This document shows, piece after piece, positions 9,095 through 18,619 of a DNA stretch of 22,222 nt. This DNA comes from Phlegmacium glaucopus. Its lineage: Eukaryota > Basidiomycota > Agaricomycetes > Agaricales > Cortinariaceae. Within the stretch, counting starts at the first letter, position 1. Every line of letters begins with the position of its first letter. Made by a program: the position numbers and the translations under genes. Where the stretch lies: positions 505,471 through 527,692 of the forward strand of contig MU130497.1 of assembly GCA_015039465.1 (NCBI GenBank). Direction: 5' to 3'. Under the pieces are notes generated by a model, which worked only from the letters and a program-made list of their open reading frames with translations, did not search any database and was not told the DNA's origin.

Positions 9095-9529
9095 TATCAT
9101 CCTTTGGCAGGATTTATAGGCTGGATATGAAGTGCACACAATATGGCAGGCAAGTCACACTTAATTACCACAACAAAATATTCATTTGATGGGGCATAGG
9201 TACTATTAAATTTTCTCCAAGTTAAATAGACCAACCCTAAACAAAGCCTCAGTGCACACCAAAATTACTAAATGTGTAAGTTCAACTTTCCAGCTTTGTT
9301 AAACTTTGTCTCTCACCACCACCACCACCACATCCTGGCACACCGAACAACAGTGGCCACCCTCTCTTTTCAAATGCTTAACAACCCAAAATATCAACCA
9401 AGTGAGTAATGATTTTTTACTTGCACAAATTTTCTCTGATTATGTGGATCCAAGTCAACCATAGTGCCTTTTGCATTGCTGGCTCAATATTTTGACAACT
9501 ACAGGTGTCGTATTTATTCAACTTTAGGT
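9095..9529. other. Spacer upstream of the 7338-9094 gene
   Basis: It contains a (CAC)6 microsatellite at about 9315-9332. A minus-strand frame extends from the neighbouring gene's proposed start to 9139 (CTSYPAYKSCQRM), and CATATCCAG near 9122 could be a splice acceptor, so one more 5' exon is possible. Nothing else was seen. Confidence 0.4.
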
Positions 9530-10000
9530 CTTCACTTTCTTACAACCAGATGATGAGGGTGAACAACAACAGGGGCCCAAATGATGTGATCGACAGCGTA
9601 GTTTGGGTCCCAGGTATGTTTTTACAATCCATTTCTTCTCTTAACTTACTTTTTTATTTGATTCTAGGTTATCACTTTCTTACAACAACACAACAAGGGC
9701 CAATGCCAGCAGCAAACAACGGCAATGACAACAGGGCCCAAATGATGCCGTTGTTCACATCATTGGGCCTCAGGAGCAATGCTGACATCTCCTCGAGATA
9801 CCGCTTCGTAATTCTCCCACCTCGTCTGTCTCCTTACTCTCAATTGGTCTCTTGATCAACTCTGTCCTACAATACATCATATCTGCGGCCTCAGGTATGT
9901 TTTTTTACAGTTGAATACTCATTTTCACTGACTTTTGCATTCTACAACAACAACAAGGGACAACGACAACAGGGACAACAATGATGGGAATCCTAAGGTA
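9530..10000 (+). repeat. Three diverged CAA-rich modules with splice-like joints
   Basis: Modules near 9536-9611, 9668-9894 and 9940-9990 share CTTTCTTACAAC, AACAACAGGGGCCCAAATGATG (second copy GACAACAGGGCCCAAATGATG) and CAA-repeat runs. The first two are followed by CAG|GTATGTTTTT, and the second is preceded by TTGATTCTAG, so they look like repeated exons encoding Gln/Asn/Thr-rich peptide. The frames are not consistent enough to call a gene. Confidence 0.4.
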
Positions 10001-10004
10001 AACT

Positions 10005-10150
10005 TCAACAGACAAACAACCACAAACAAACAGTGATGAACAAACAACAACAAATGACGAACAACAATGAACAACAAATAAAAAAGGATAAACGGTAACA
10101 AATGATGAATAAACGGTAACAAACGGTGACTAAATGGTGACGAACAGTGA
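10005..10150. repeat. A-rich, T-poor minisatellite
   Basis: Irregular units such as AACAAACAACAACAAATGACG and AAACGGTAACAAATGATG repeat across about 145 bp with strong strand asymmetry. The minus strand gives a hydrophobic open frame that is only repeat translation. Confidence 0.65.
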
Positions 10151-10830
10151 TGAATGATTGCTGTAGTCTGGTATTCGACTTCGCAAAGATCAAGCTGCAA
10201 GACCGCTTCAGAAAGATTACTTAAAATGTACATATAATTCTACTTTATATTAACCTGATATCTCATAATATGATTTCTAGGTTGAAGCATACCATCGTTC
10301 CGAATTCGTCGTTGAGTCTGGCATGCAAATTGGGCACCTCAATGTCCCTTGTGTCCTTTATGGTGTTGGCTGCCTGGTTTAGTACCTGTAGTTATGTTTT
10401 AGACTTTTAGTACCTGCGGTTATATAGTAGCTGCTCAAAATATATTTATTTACCCCTTTTTTTGGCATGAAAAGCTGAATCCTGTGCAGCCTGTGCGAAA
10501 TTCGGCAGAGGATCTGGCCCCAGAGCATAGCTGGTCAGCCTGATGACAATGGCATCGGAATCTCTTGGCCATATCATATCCAGCTCACAATGCATTGTGA
10601 GTCTCTGAGGATCTGATATCTTACTGACAATCGATGAGAACATTGCAGCTGCTTTGTCGTCATGCAGAGGGATTGTAGTAACTTCGTCATTCTGTGCTCA
10701 GATTGGAGGTGCCCTCGACCTTTAGTTTAACGGGCAGCCAAATGTTTAACTGAGTGATATGCGTCTTGTATATAAATAAATTATGTCATTATTAAGTCAA
10801 TATTAACTGGACATATTGGCCAGATCCTAC

Positions 10831-10953
10831 CAAATGAAAAGAAATGTTACCAAGCTCGACTTCATCGAGGAAGTCTAGTACAAACATTTGGTACAAAAAA
10901 TTGGGACCATTGCCACAACAGTGAGGAAGGAACAAATACTCGGAAAGCACATT
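10831..10953 (-). other. Possible additional exon of the 10293-14569 gene
   Basis: Between a CATCTAG acceptor and a GTAGGA donor lies a 123-nt phase-0 open segment (NVLSEYLFLPHCCGNGPNFL, later FVLDFLDEVELGNISFHL). It would fall in the otherwise 744-nt gap between exon 8 and the 10691-10454 segment, far longer than the ~50-nt introns around it. The remaining 10985-11430 is AT-rich and non-coding and probably contains an unrecognised insertion. Confidence 0.35.
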
Positions 10954-11721
10954 CTAGATGGAGAAAAGTAAAATTACACAAGCTGCAGTTAACAGCTGAG
11001 CTGCTGGTAAGGCCCAGTCAAAATCGGTTTGGAGCTGAGCAAGATCAACCGATTAACATCATTTGTATTTGATTGGTAGACCACACTCGAGGGAATAATA
11101 AATTTGACACAATATATAGATCTGTTGGCGATACCAGTCAAGATAATTCTTGAACAAGAGATATTAATGATTCTGTATATATTATATTCGACCTTCCTCA
11201 ATCACAGCTTGGAAAAATTATATCATTCATATTCACTCAATTCGAGGCTGGTCGATAAAATCATCTGCATTAGTCTAAATATACTGTCCATTTATATTAA
11301 ATCGGATATACTCAATCGTCTCGTTGAAATACTAATGCCTTCTATTGTTAATCTACTATTCTATGATTTGCCAGCTTCCTAAAATTCTTGCATTCAGAAA
11401 AAACGAATGAAAAGCTTGCTGCAAAGGTATGACTCACCTGGTTCTCCTTTGCAAGATCCTCATATCTCTGATGAGATGCATGAGCTAAAGAATTATACAT
11501 ATTATAACTGTTTACGGACCTTCAGCTCTGCAGGCTGTAAATTATCATAGAAAACCTTAAATTCAGCCACAGTTCCTCGGGGATTGTTTGTGTACCACTC
11601 TATAGAACACAAGCCCCTGAAAGAAAGAATTTGAGAGCAGAAACTAAAAATGGTATAACAGCTTACCTGGGTGTGTTTGAAGATCCGGGACACATCTTCA
11701 CAGACTTCTTTACAGGCGCCA

Positions 11722-12238
11722 GTGTACTTTACAGTCCCCCACGTTGTCCGGCCGGAGTCCGCCGGACTGCCAAAAGTCTGGTGGAAGTCCGGCAGACTCC
11801 ACTAAAATTCTGGTAAAATTCCGGTGAGAGTCCGGTGAGAGTCTGGTCAGAGTCCGGTCAGAGTCCGGTGAAAGTAGAAAAATGCCTGGACTGTATGTCT
11901 GGTCACAGTCCGGCGGACTTCCACCGGACATCCGCTGGACTTTTGATGGAATTTAGGGTTATATTTAGATTTAGAGGTTAGGCTTAGGGTTATATTTAGA
12001 TTTAGGGCTTAGGCTTAGGGCTTAGGATTAATATTTAGGGATGGGGATATTTTCTGTCTGCGCGGTAGTGCGTTCTTAGGTTAGGAGGGTTAGGAGGGGA
12101 TACAGGCATATTTTGTACTTCCACCGGACTTCCACCGGACTCTCACCGGACTCTGACCGGACTTTTCTGGAGTCCGCTGGAGTCCGCCGGACTTCCGGCG
12201 GAATTCCAGCCGGACAATGTGGGGGAGTGTAAAGACCT
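11722..12238. mobile_element. Complete GTCCGG-rich TIR element (family A), 517 bp
   Basis: Imperfect terminal inverted repeats (left ACTTTACAGTCCCCCAC, right in reverse TCTTTACACTCCCCCAC, continuing into TTGTCCGGC) are flanked by CAGGCGCCA at 11713-11721 and 12239-12247, an 8-9 bp target duplication. Subterminal arrays of AGTCCGGTGAG-type repeats flank a core (11949-12100) of TTAGGG/TTAGGC/TTTAGATTTAGGG units. It has no ORF. The duplication length fits MULE or hAT mobilisation; the termini do not decide between them. It sits in exon 6 of the minus-strand gene, and its removal restores the frame (LLAPVKKSVK). Confidence 0.88.
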
Positions 12239-12710
12239 CAGGCGCCAAAAGGATGATATTACGAGGTGCTTGAGTTTTGGAGGATGAAGAGACTGTAGTG
12301 ACTTGAGCTTCTTCATTAGAAAACACATTGAGAATCATTGGTCCATCGGATGAGATAGCATTATCTGCAACTGTAGTAATGGAATTGACACCCAAGGTTG
12401 CGCCAGCAGTGACATTAGGATCCAAAGAACGAGCAGGATTTGAAGTGAGAGAAGAATCTGAAGCGGGAATAGAACTTGAAAGACTGTTGAGCTTGTTCAA
12501 AAGCGTTGCAGATACTGCCAGTGGTGTGATCTATTATATGGTTGTGTTGGCCACAAAAAAAGCTATCAAAGTTACATATACTGACCTGGATGTTGCGTTT
12601 TCAGTAAGTGCGCCCTGCAAGGTAACTGTGGGGTGCAACTCTGTCTGCATGGTACTATTCTCCATAACGTGGTCCTAGTCAATAGTCAGATATAATACAT
12701 CCAGAATATG

Positions 12711-13289
12711 TGTTACATTCCGTCATACGTTACTCCAGTCCGACTCCGTCGGAGTTGTCTCCGGTAGTCCGTACTCCGTTCCAGTACTTTCCCTTGCCTC
12801 CGGATTTACTCCTTCTATGTCCAACTCCAAGACTTCTCCGTATCATTCCGGCTCTTCCGACGTTACTCCAAACTCATTTCCACATCTTCGTCACAACCAC
12901 TATTTCTTTGTCATCACTTTCCCACCATCAGTCAGCACACCAGCTATGGATTATTCACCCCAAGAATTCAGGACCTTCCGGGAGCAGAACACAGCATTTA
13001 TATTTATATCTTATATTTCGGATGCTATTCCTTTTATATTTAAGTACTCGAAACTTGTATGTTTTCCTCAGTTCGAATATCAACTTAGTTTCCCACTCTT
13101 GGTCTTCCTCTAAGTTCTTTGCAACTTCCAGTTCCGCTCCGCTCCGTCTTACTCCGAAATTAGGACACAAAGGTTCTGGGTAGCACAGCACATAAGCTGA
13201 GGCTAAGTCCTATCCTCTCCGTGACTCCATTCTGTGACTCCGTCCGTTACTCCGTCCGTTACTCCGGAACAGAGTTCTTGAACTTAACA
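12711..13289 (+). mobile_element. Solo LTR 2, 579 bp
   Basis: It begins TGTTACATTCCGTCATACG and ends AACTTAACA, flanked by the 5-bp direct repeat ATATG (12706-12710 and 13290-13294). It is collinear with solo LTR 1 throughout but clearly diverged. It lies in intron 4 of the minus-strand gene; without it the intron is 50 nt, like its neighbours. Plus-strand frames inside it have no coding support. Confidence 0.93.
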
Positions 13290-14534
13290 ATATGGGACAA
13301 ATCAAATACCGTGGAATTGGCTGGCAGTTCCATATTCAGAGTAGGCTCCAGGGCCAAAACCGTCAAAACCGTGACTGATGCCTCCATGTGAGTGCTATGG
13401 CAGCTATGGTCCAACTCTGTCCATGCGGCACTATCCTCCACAATGTAGTGCTATCAACAGTCAGATATGATACATCCAGCGACAAGGGACACTTACCGGG
13501 GAACCACCTGTGACAGCGGGAATGGATCCTTGAGCTGAAACTGTAAGCGATCTGTCAGCGCAGATGCTTGAATCACCAGAAGCATCCTTGTATAAATCTA
13601 AACTGTTCAAGACCGTGCCAGGGGTGGGCAAATCTACAGGTGCAGACGGCTCCATATGTGCCTTGCTTGCGGCAACCTAGAATAGTGTCCAGCATCCATA
13701 AGCTATCAAGCCTGTCTAGAGTCTAGACTTACTGAGCTATCATTGATGGTTATGTGGGGTGGCAAAGGATTCATTGTCATCACTGTCTCGTCAATCTCCA
13801 TATCTTGCTTGATACTGTCGTCATCTATGTTCTTCTTGACCTTTTTTCGTTTTGAACGGGTGGTCATTGATTCACCCCGGACGTATTTCACCTGCGGGCC
13901 ACTTCCTGGAATGGGAGAACAGTGCTGTTCTGTCTTCATATTTTGGTGTGCCACTCTAGAGTCCCAGGTATTGTGCCAGGATGGATAGTTATCGGTGGCG
14001 ATCTGTTTGGCTTTCCAATCCAAATCGCACAACCTGAGTTCAGGGAAGCACAGGCACATTTCTTGACAGTACAACTTCCTAGTCTCCATATCAGCGGTTC
14101 CCCAGGTTGCTGGCGGGGCTCCCTTGTTTGCTAGAAACACCCAGATTGACTGCGCAAATTGCCTGATTTCAGAGGCCCTGTCACCTGAGATCATTTGGCC
14201 ATCCTCAAATTCCACATATTGCATCGTCACATTGATGCCCTTCGCCATGCGTCCCCTGCCTCGCTGAACACATGAGCTATCAGCTTCACTAACAAGTTCA
14301 CTCTGGTGCTCAGACCATTCTCGCTTGAACCAATATTTGACATGAGGATAGTCTGTCCGATTTAATGGAGTATGATGGCCTGGGTTTGCTTCAATGGCCG
14401 AGCTGCTGCAATCAGGTGCACTTTGGGGAATATGCTTGAGGAGTGCATTGTAAGCTTCACTAGAGATATGGATTAATAATGTTACTGATTGAAAGTTGCC
14501 GGCTCACCGCAATGTCTCATTTTGCGCTTCAAGC

Positions 14535-15584
14535 CTAAGGTTTTTCTTGTCCAACTGCATAATCTGCATTCACACTGATTGCAGCTGGTAACATTGCAGA
14601 CGGTTGTGTGTAGTTCCATCCTGCTGGAAGTGGGAGGTATTCCGCGATGGTTGGGGCTATGCGATGGAGCTTGGCAAATGTGGGGGCATACAAGGTGTCT
14701 GAGGCCCGGAGCAGTGTCAATTGTCCCACCAATTCTCCTACCTTGTCTATGATGCTCCTCTGTTCCTCTTCCCACTCTGAATTTTCCTCGCTTGATAAGA
14801 CTTCCGAATCCAAATCTGAATCCTCATCACTCGTTTCAACTCTTCTCGACTTCCTTCTCTTCTTCAACTCTCTCTTGTTTTTGTGGTACATTTTTATTAT
14901 TTTCTTCTTCAACAACTTGTAACTCTCATCATAACCTTCTAGCCTTTTCCAGGCAGTCTTTGTCTTCCTGTCCACATACTTCACAACTATCTTTGACATC
15001 TCCCTCGACGTCAGCTCATATTTCCATTCCAATTCTTCGAAATCCTCAAGAAACTCTTCAAGTTCATCTGGATAATCCGAATCATAGTCCGGTGCACATC
15101 TAGACCCTGGGTCTGGCATAGCCTTGGTTCCTTTGACCATCGTAAGTCTTTTCTCGTTTCTTTCTCTTTATCTTGGTTGTACTGATGATTCTGTCACTTT
15201 CTTCTTTTCCATAGGCTTCCGTGTTCGTCTTGTCGTCCTCTCTGGGATTCCTAAAGACCCTAGCTGCTTTCTTGGATAAAGTATGTCTGTTTCTCTGTTT
15301 GTTGTCGGTTCGCTTTCACTTGGTTGTTCTGAACAGGTAAGCCTGCTTTCGGTGCTTCCGTATTCAGTGCTCTCACTCTCTCGCTTTTGGTAATCTCGCT
15401 TTTTGGTGTTCCCGCTTCTTGGTGCTCTCTCTTTCAGTATTCTTGCTCTCGGTACTCTTGCTTTCACTGCTCTCTCTTTTGGCGTTGTGCGTTCTTGATG
15501 CGCTGATGGGAATGGTGGGTTACGTGTTGGAGGAAAGGATAAACAACATGTAGGTGGCTCGGTTGCTCCTTGACAGTTGTTCAC
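14535..15584 (-). pseudogene. gag: Retrotransposon Gag-like ORF with one internal stop, Ty3-type
   Basis: One frame runs from 15584 to a stop at 14535, interrupted by a single TAA at 15168-15170. The first part is a basic Lys/Arg/Ser/Glu-rich leader with short repeats (KERAVKARVPRARILKERAP). The second part starts MVKGTKAMPDPG at 15140 and carries the capsid-like block DYPDELEEFLEDFEEL, ELTSREMSKIVVKYVDRKTK and WKRLEGYDESYKLLKKKI, then an acidic Ser/Glu linker and a helical segment (DKVGELVGQLTLLRASDTLY). These resemble capsid regions of basidiomycete Ty3 elements. No zinc knuckle, protease or polymerase follows: the sequence passes directly into the minus-strand gene starting at 14569, so the rest is deleted. 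The LTR at 15692-15956 is 108 bp upstream in the same orientation, as expected for a 5' LTR. Confidence 0.75.
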
Positions 15585-15691
15585 TACTCCTGGCGGGTGG
15601 CTTCAAAATGATGGGGGTGGGTGGGTGGGATGATAAGGTTTCAAGGAGTGTCGTCAGTGACCTAGGTAGTTTGCAGTGGGTGGGCTCCAGA

Positions 15692-15956
15692 TGTAAGATA
15701 GCTAGTTTCTTTGTATTGGGAATAGTATTTCAGGTTTCGTAGTATATTTGGGGGAAAGGAATCTCTATTCCGTGTAATTCTATACTGTATTTATACTATT
15801 TCAAGACAATGCAAGACACATATTCGTGCCACAACTATGAGAGGCCACTCGCAGACTGGCTCAAAAGAGATACTAAAACGGGGAGTCCTTTGTGACTGAG
15901 TCATGTGATTGTGATGTGATTTGTAATCCGTGATCGAAGATTCTCCATTCCTTACA
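15692..15956 (-). mobile_element. 265-bp LTR, minus orientation (LTR A)
   Basis: Read on the minus strand it runs TGTAAGGAATGG...CTATCTTACA with 6-bp inverted ends. TATAAATA lies at 15788-15795 (minus). It is 258/265 identical to 18007-18271, which is in the opposite orientation. The Gag-like ORF follows downstream, so it acts as that element's 5' LTR. Two nt after its end (minus) is TGGAGCCCACC, a possible but unproven primer-binding site. Confidence 0.93.
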
Positions 15957-16235
15957 ACTCTTAGATCTACATCGCGGCGTTGAATACCCTTCCGCATCTG
16001 ATGAGTCTGGGAGCCTGAGTGTCAATTCTTCTTCATGCTCTTTAGGTAGTTGGAGGATGGGAACTGTGAATATGATATTCTTTGTCTCCTTGAAGTCATA
16101 CTAATATTTGGGTGTATGGTTCTAGAGCAATTCAGTGCACTCGTCAGATCCAGCGACAGGCTCAAGCTCAAGGCCAGGTCAACCTTTTTCTGAGCTGACG
16201 ACATTTAATCAGATTAGAATGCTTGAACACGCTCC
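15957..16235. other. Spacer between inverted LTR A and the charged ORF
   Basis: It starts ACTCTTAGATCT next to LTR A. A plus-strand segment from about 16129 reads SDPATGSSSRPGQPFSELTT then IRMLEHAP, ending at a TGA near 16230; it overlaps the next ORF in another frame and may be its displaced N-terminus. No other gene was seen. Confidence 0.35.
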
Positions 16236-17782
16236 TTGAGCTTCCCACCAGCGCCGGTCACGAGAAGGTTCGAGTCCAGCGACAAGTCTAGTGCTGAGAT
16301 CAGCCATGAATCCAGTGATGATGAGTTGAGTGAGGGACCGGATTGGGAACAGGATGAGATGCTAAGAAATGAAACAGAGGAGGTCAGAAGGAAAGAACAC
16401 AAGGAGGAGGAAAGATGAGCTGACGAACATATGGATATGTCCAACCCCACTGCGAGCCCTACAATGCAAGACCCAGTGCCTCCAAGTTTTGACAACAACG
16501 CAGCAATCGCGAGTGTTTTGAAAGCCTGGATGGCTGTGAACAACAAGTTAGCACATGAAGATACTCGAACATCGGACGAACTCACTGTTTTTGCCCAAGA
16601 TTCACCTGCCAGGCTGTACACTCCATCCATTGTCGTCACGCCGGCTTTCACCAAAACCCCCCAACCTTCATGTGTCAACACCAACGTGGCAGTCGTGAAC
16701 GTTTTGGATACCAAAACAGCTGTAAACGACAGTTTAGCTCATGAAGATACACAAATGACACCAAAACTTACCAGTTTCACCCAAGAATATCCATCACGCA
16801 TGCCAAAAACGAGTGATTCAACTGCATCTGGTGTGTATAGTGCTGTAACAAATTTGGATGATGGGGATAACAGATCAAGAAATGATGATTTTGCTGAGTT
16901 TGAAGTGATAGAAAGAGATATCTATGAATGAGAGGGAATTGAAAAGAGGCCAGGAGAGTGGACAGATGTGAGCATGAGATGGAGTTTGATGAAATGAGGG
17001 TCCAGGAAGATGAGAAGGCGGAAAGAAGAGAAGAAGCTGTGGAAGGAGATGTTGATCAAGAGAAAGCAAAGATGGAAATGGACACTTACCAATCGACGAA
17101 TCAACACGTGTTCAAGAATGCAGAGTTGAAAGTCCAGCAGCATGACCCACAACGGATTTATGATGACGAAGCACCCAGTAGCGCAGTTCAGGATCTAAAA
17201 GAACTCAGCAACAACAAAGACAAATATTTTGAAGAGAGAAAACATACCTTCAAACCTCAAGTTATCAATCCGCGCATATCAGAGTCTGCAACGTCGTCAG
17301 GAGAAGCAGGCGTTCAAGAAAAAGAGAAACTGGAAGGAACAATATTGTCAGCAGCTGAAGGAAACACAAACACAAACATCAAAGACAACTTACCTCGAGT
17401 GCAGGGCATGGAAACAGACGGAACCTGGAATACAATCATGGAAATTGCAAACGCGGATGAGACAGGAGATACCGAGAATTGGAAGTTTGGAGTTGAAGTT
17501 GACTGGACTTGGGTGCACACATTTGTCATGCCAAGGATATCATCTCAAGTGTTGATGAAGCCGTTGTGGAGGAAGGGAGTTCATCTGAAGGTTGGGCAAA
17601 GGAGGAATTGACATCGATGCTGTAGATCCGGGAGCCACACAACTTCAAACACTGCATATCAGCTATCAGAGCCTAATGAAGCCTGGGTGAAAAATAAATA
17701 CACTGTATTTCGAGTTATCAAAGGTCCTGAAAGCTATCCTCATCACCAGAATCATCAGCAAAAACGAGCTGGCAGTAATTGA
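16236..17782 (+). pseudogene. Decayed charged ORF with an internal protein repeat, upstream of a 3' LTR
   Basis: Three pieces can be followed: 16236-16418 and 16431-16931 share one frame and are separated by TGA at 16416-16418; 16958-17611 is in another frame after an indel near 16940. A further open segment at about 17672-17782 reads EPNEAWVKNKYTVFRVIKGP. The first piece is acidic (SHESSDDELSEGPDWEQDE). The second has two ~63-residue repeats, each with a VL....AVN..LAHEDT core (residues about 20-85 and 84-145). The third is Glu/Lys-rich, possibly coiled-coil, ending with EVDWTWVH. I do not recognise the family. Position before a polypurine tract and LTR suggests internal retroelement sequence or a gene carried by it. 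Confidence 0.5.
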
Positions 17783-17990
17783 CCATGAAGATCAAAACTC
17801 ACCTACAAATTTTGTTTCAACATTCACACACATCAAAGTTTGATCAAAGTTGCAGCATTCCGGATCGTCTGTATTATCGAAGGTCGCAAAACAGCATTGA
17901 TATCACTGAAATGATCAATAACGACGAATTAGCAACAACTGATGACAAATTATGACATACTCGATGAGCAACCGAGGACGGTTGATATTC

Positions 17991-18006
17991 AAAAGTGAGG
18001 GGGAGG
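17991..18006 (+). promoter_or_regulatory. Polypurine tract
   Basis: AAAAGTGAGGGGGAGG directly abuts the LTR start TGTAAGG at 18007. This is the expected plus-strand primer of a plus-oriented retroelement and shows that LTR B is a 3' LTR. The preceding 17783-17990 shows no coding sequence. Confidence 0.75.
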
Positions 18007-18271
18007 TGTAAGGAATGGAGAATCTTCGATCATGGATTACGAATCACATCACAATCACATGACTCAGTCACAAAGGACTCCCTGTTTTAGTATCTCTTTT
18101 GAGCCACTCTGCGAGTGGCCTCTCATAGTTGTGGCACAAATATGTGTCTTGCATTGTCTTGAAATAGTATAAATACAGTATAGAATTACACGAAATAGAG
18201 ATTCCTTTCCCCCAAATATACTACAAAACCTGAAATACTATTCCCAATACAAAGAAACTAGCTATCTTACA
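18007..18271 (+). mobile_element. 265-bp LTR, plus orientation (LTR B, 3' LTR)
   Basis: It runs TGTAAGGAATGG...CTATCTTACA, with TATAAATA at 18168-18175. The seven differences from LTR A are six transitions and one transversion; five of the transitions replace a CpG by TpG or CpA. The downstream flank begins GAGT. LTR A's upstream flank also ends GAGT when read in LTR sense, which may be a split target duplication. Confidence 0.93.
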
Positions 18272-18619
18272 GAGTAGATCTTTGTCTGGTTCCCTCAAGG
18301 TCATTGGACTTGTGGTGCATATTGCCGAGTGGGATCTTGGGTTTGCATATGCTGGGTGTAGGTACATTGCCAGATGTTGTTGAAGGTAGGTGAGGAAGCC
18401 AGCTAATTGTCATGTCACATATTCTTTACCATTCAAATCAAGGGACATAGAGAGCCATAGATAAATGAATATTGAAGATGGTCAGTCTAATACAAGAGAG
18501 CTAACCATATAATTGTAGTTCCTATCATATACAATACAAAGATTAGAGCGCAAAATTCCTGAGGCCAAAGAGTACACAGCGAGATCATCACTCCAGCACC
18601 ATCAAGTGACTACCTTGCG
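18272..18619. other. Spacer downstream of LTR B
   Basis: No gene, repeat or element end was recognised. It separates the LTR from the 3' end of the minus-strand kinase. Confidence 0.5.

Larger units (their letters stand above)
10293..14569 (-). pseudogene. Multi-exon gene of an uncharacterised Agaricomycete family, interrupted by a solo LTR and a TIR element
   Basis: Exons 1-8 (minus): 14569-14508, 14459-13733, 13676-13497, 13450-13310, 12674-12582, 12530-12239 joined to 11712-11667, 11616-11520 and 11467-11438. They total 1668 coding nt in one consistent frame, with introns of 46-56 nt once the LTR is removed. Exon 1 is a coiled coil (LDKKNLRLEAQNETLR). Exon 2 holds the conserved block: YPHVKYWFKREW, ISGDRASEIRQFAQSIWVFL, APPATWG, DLDWKAKQIATDNYPSW, then a basic TRSKRKKVKKN possible nuclear signal. 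Exons 3-6 are Ser/Thr-rich. Exon 7 has GLCSIEWYTNNPRGTVAEFK. Likely later exons are 10691-10454 (IPLHDDKAAAMFSSIVSKIS) and 10385-10293 (VLNQAANTIKDTRD); their phases do not join, perhaps through an indel in an A7G4 run near 10460. I recall this architecture as common and unnamed in mushrooms. Function unknown. Confidence 0.75.

Noticed and set aside
9925..10233. Hydrophobic 102-residue minus-strand frame
   Set aside because: It is the translation of the T-rich strand of an A-rich minisatellite.
11104..11382. Plus-strand 92-residue Ile/Leu-rich frame
   Set aside because: AT-rich sequence within the minus-strand gene's long gap; no domain and no splice or start context.
16214..16714. 166-residue minus-strand Ser/Leu-rich frame
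   Set aside because: It is the antisense of the acidic plus-strand ORF with its duplicated LAHEDT repeat, which is better supported.
15692..18271. One intact LTR retrotransposon between the two 265-bp LTRs
   Set aside because: The LTRs are in opposite orientation and the interval lacks protease, reverse transcriptase and integrase.
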